This document shows positions 33,945 through 34,304 of a stretch of 34,304 nucleotides of DNA, piece after piece. Where the stretch lies: NCBI GenBank assembly GCA_028870315.1, contig JAGWPW010000049.1, positions 1-34,304 of the forward strand, read 5' to 3'. Position 1 is the first letter of the stretch. Every line of letters starts with the position of its first letter. Source of the DNA: Sphingomonadales bacterium. GTDB lineage: Bacteria; Pseudomonadota; Alphaproteobacteria; Sphingomonadales; Sphingomonadaceae. The position numbers and the translations under genes were made by a program. A model generated the notes under the pieces. It was given only the letters and a program-made list of their open reading frames with translations. It was not told where the DNA came from and did no database searches.

Positions 33945-34304
<360 letters not shown>

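Overview
This 34.3 kb window comes from a high-GC chromosome. Gene content and protein style suggest an alphaproteobacterium, most likely of the order Sphingomonadales. That placement is an inference; no rRNA or tRNA gene is present to anchor it. Coding density is very high. Many genes overlap by 4 bases (ATGA or GTGA), and non-ATG starts are frequent: queA, rpsD, the RND permease, lysR, bdhA, pstB, the GH18/NodB/GT2 gene and the tetR-type gene. No insertion sequence, phage gene, CRISPR array or integrase was seen, so this looks like core chromosome with a few accessory islands.

Left part (1-8130): the end of a farnesyl diphosphate synthase gene, coaD, a secreted cyclophilin and queA run on the plus strand. 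A cytochrome P450 on the minus strand sits between queA and tgt, the two queuosine genes. rpsD (minus) follows, with a strong terminator whose T-tract touches the tgt stop codon. Next is a two-gene betaine-lipid operon (btaA-btaB) behind a clear Pho box.

Middle (8127-21079): a minus-strand housekeeping cluster rpiB-glyA-nrdR-trmJ, a two-gene RND efflux system (adaptor plus MdtB/MdtC-like permease), a membrane PMT-type glycosyltransferase, metZ, apaG and a short LysR regulator. A minus-strand cluster follows: MocA-like nucleotidyltransferase, bdhA and a TetR-type regulator, with overlapping or coupled starts.

Right part (21079-34304): the pstSCAB phosphate transporter behind a second Pho box, without phoU or phoB. 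A VOC-family protein comes next, then a very large minus-strand gene encoding a GH18-like/NodB/GT2 three-domain envelope polysaccharide protein. After it lie a nitronate monooxygenase, a TauE/SafE permease, an amidohydrolase, an NTF2-like protein and the 3' end of rpoD.

Two themes stand out. First, phosphate starvation: two Pho boxes, each 8 bases from a similar CTA-containing hexamer, precede pstSCAB and btaAB. This suggests that phosphate uptake and phosphorus-free membrane lipid synthesis are co-induced. Second, the single-polypeptide fusion of a glycoside-hydrolase-like domain, a deacetylase and a processive glycosyltransferase has a membrane topology that would fit a compact export-and-modify polysaccharide machine of unknown product.
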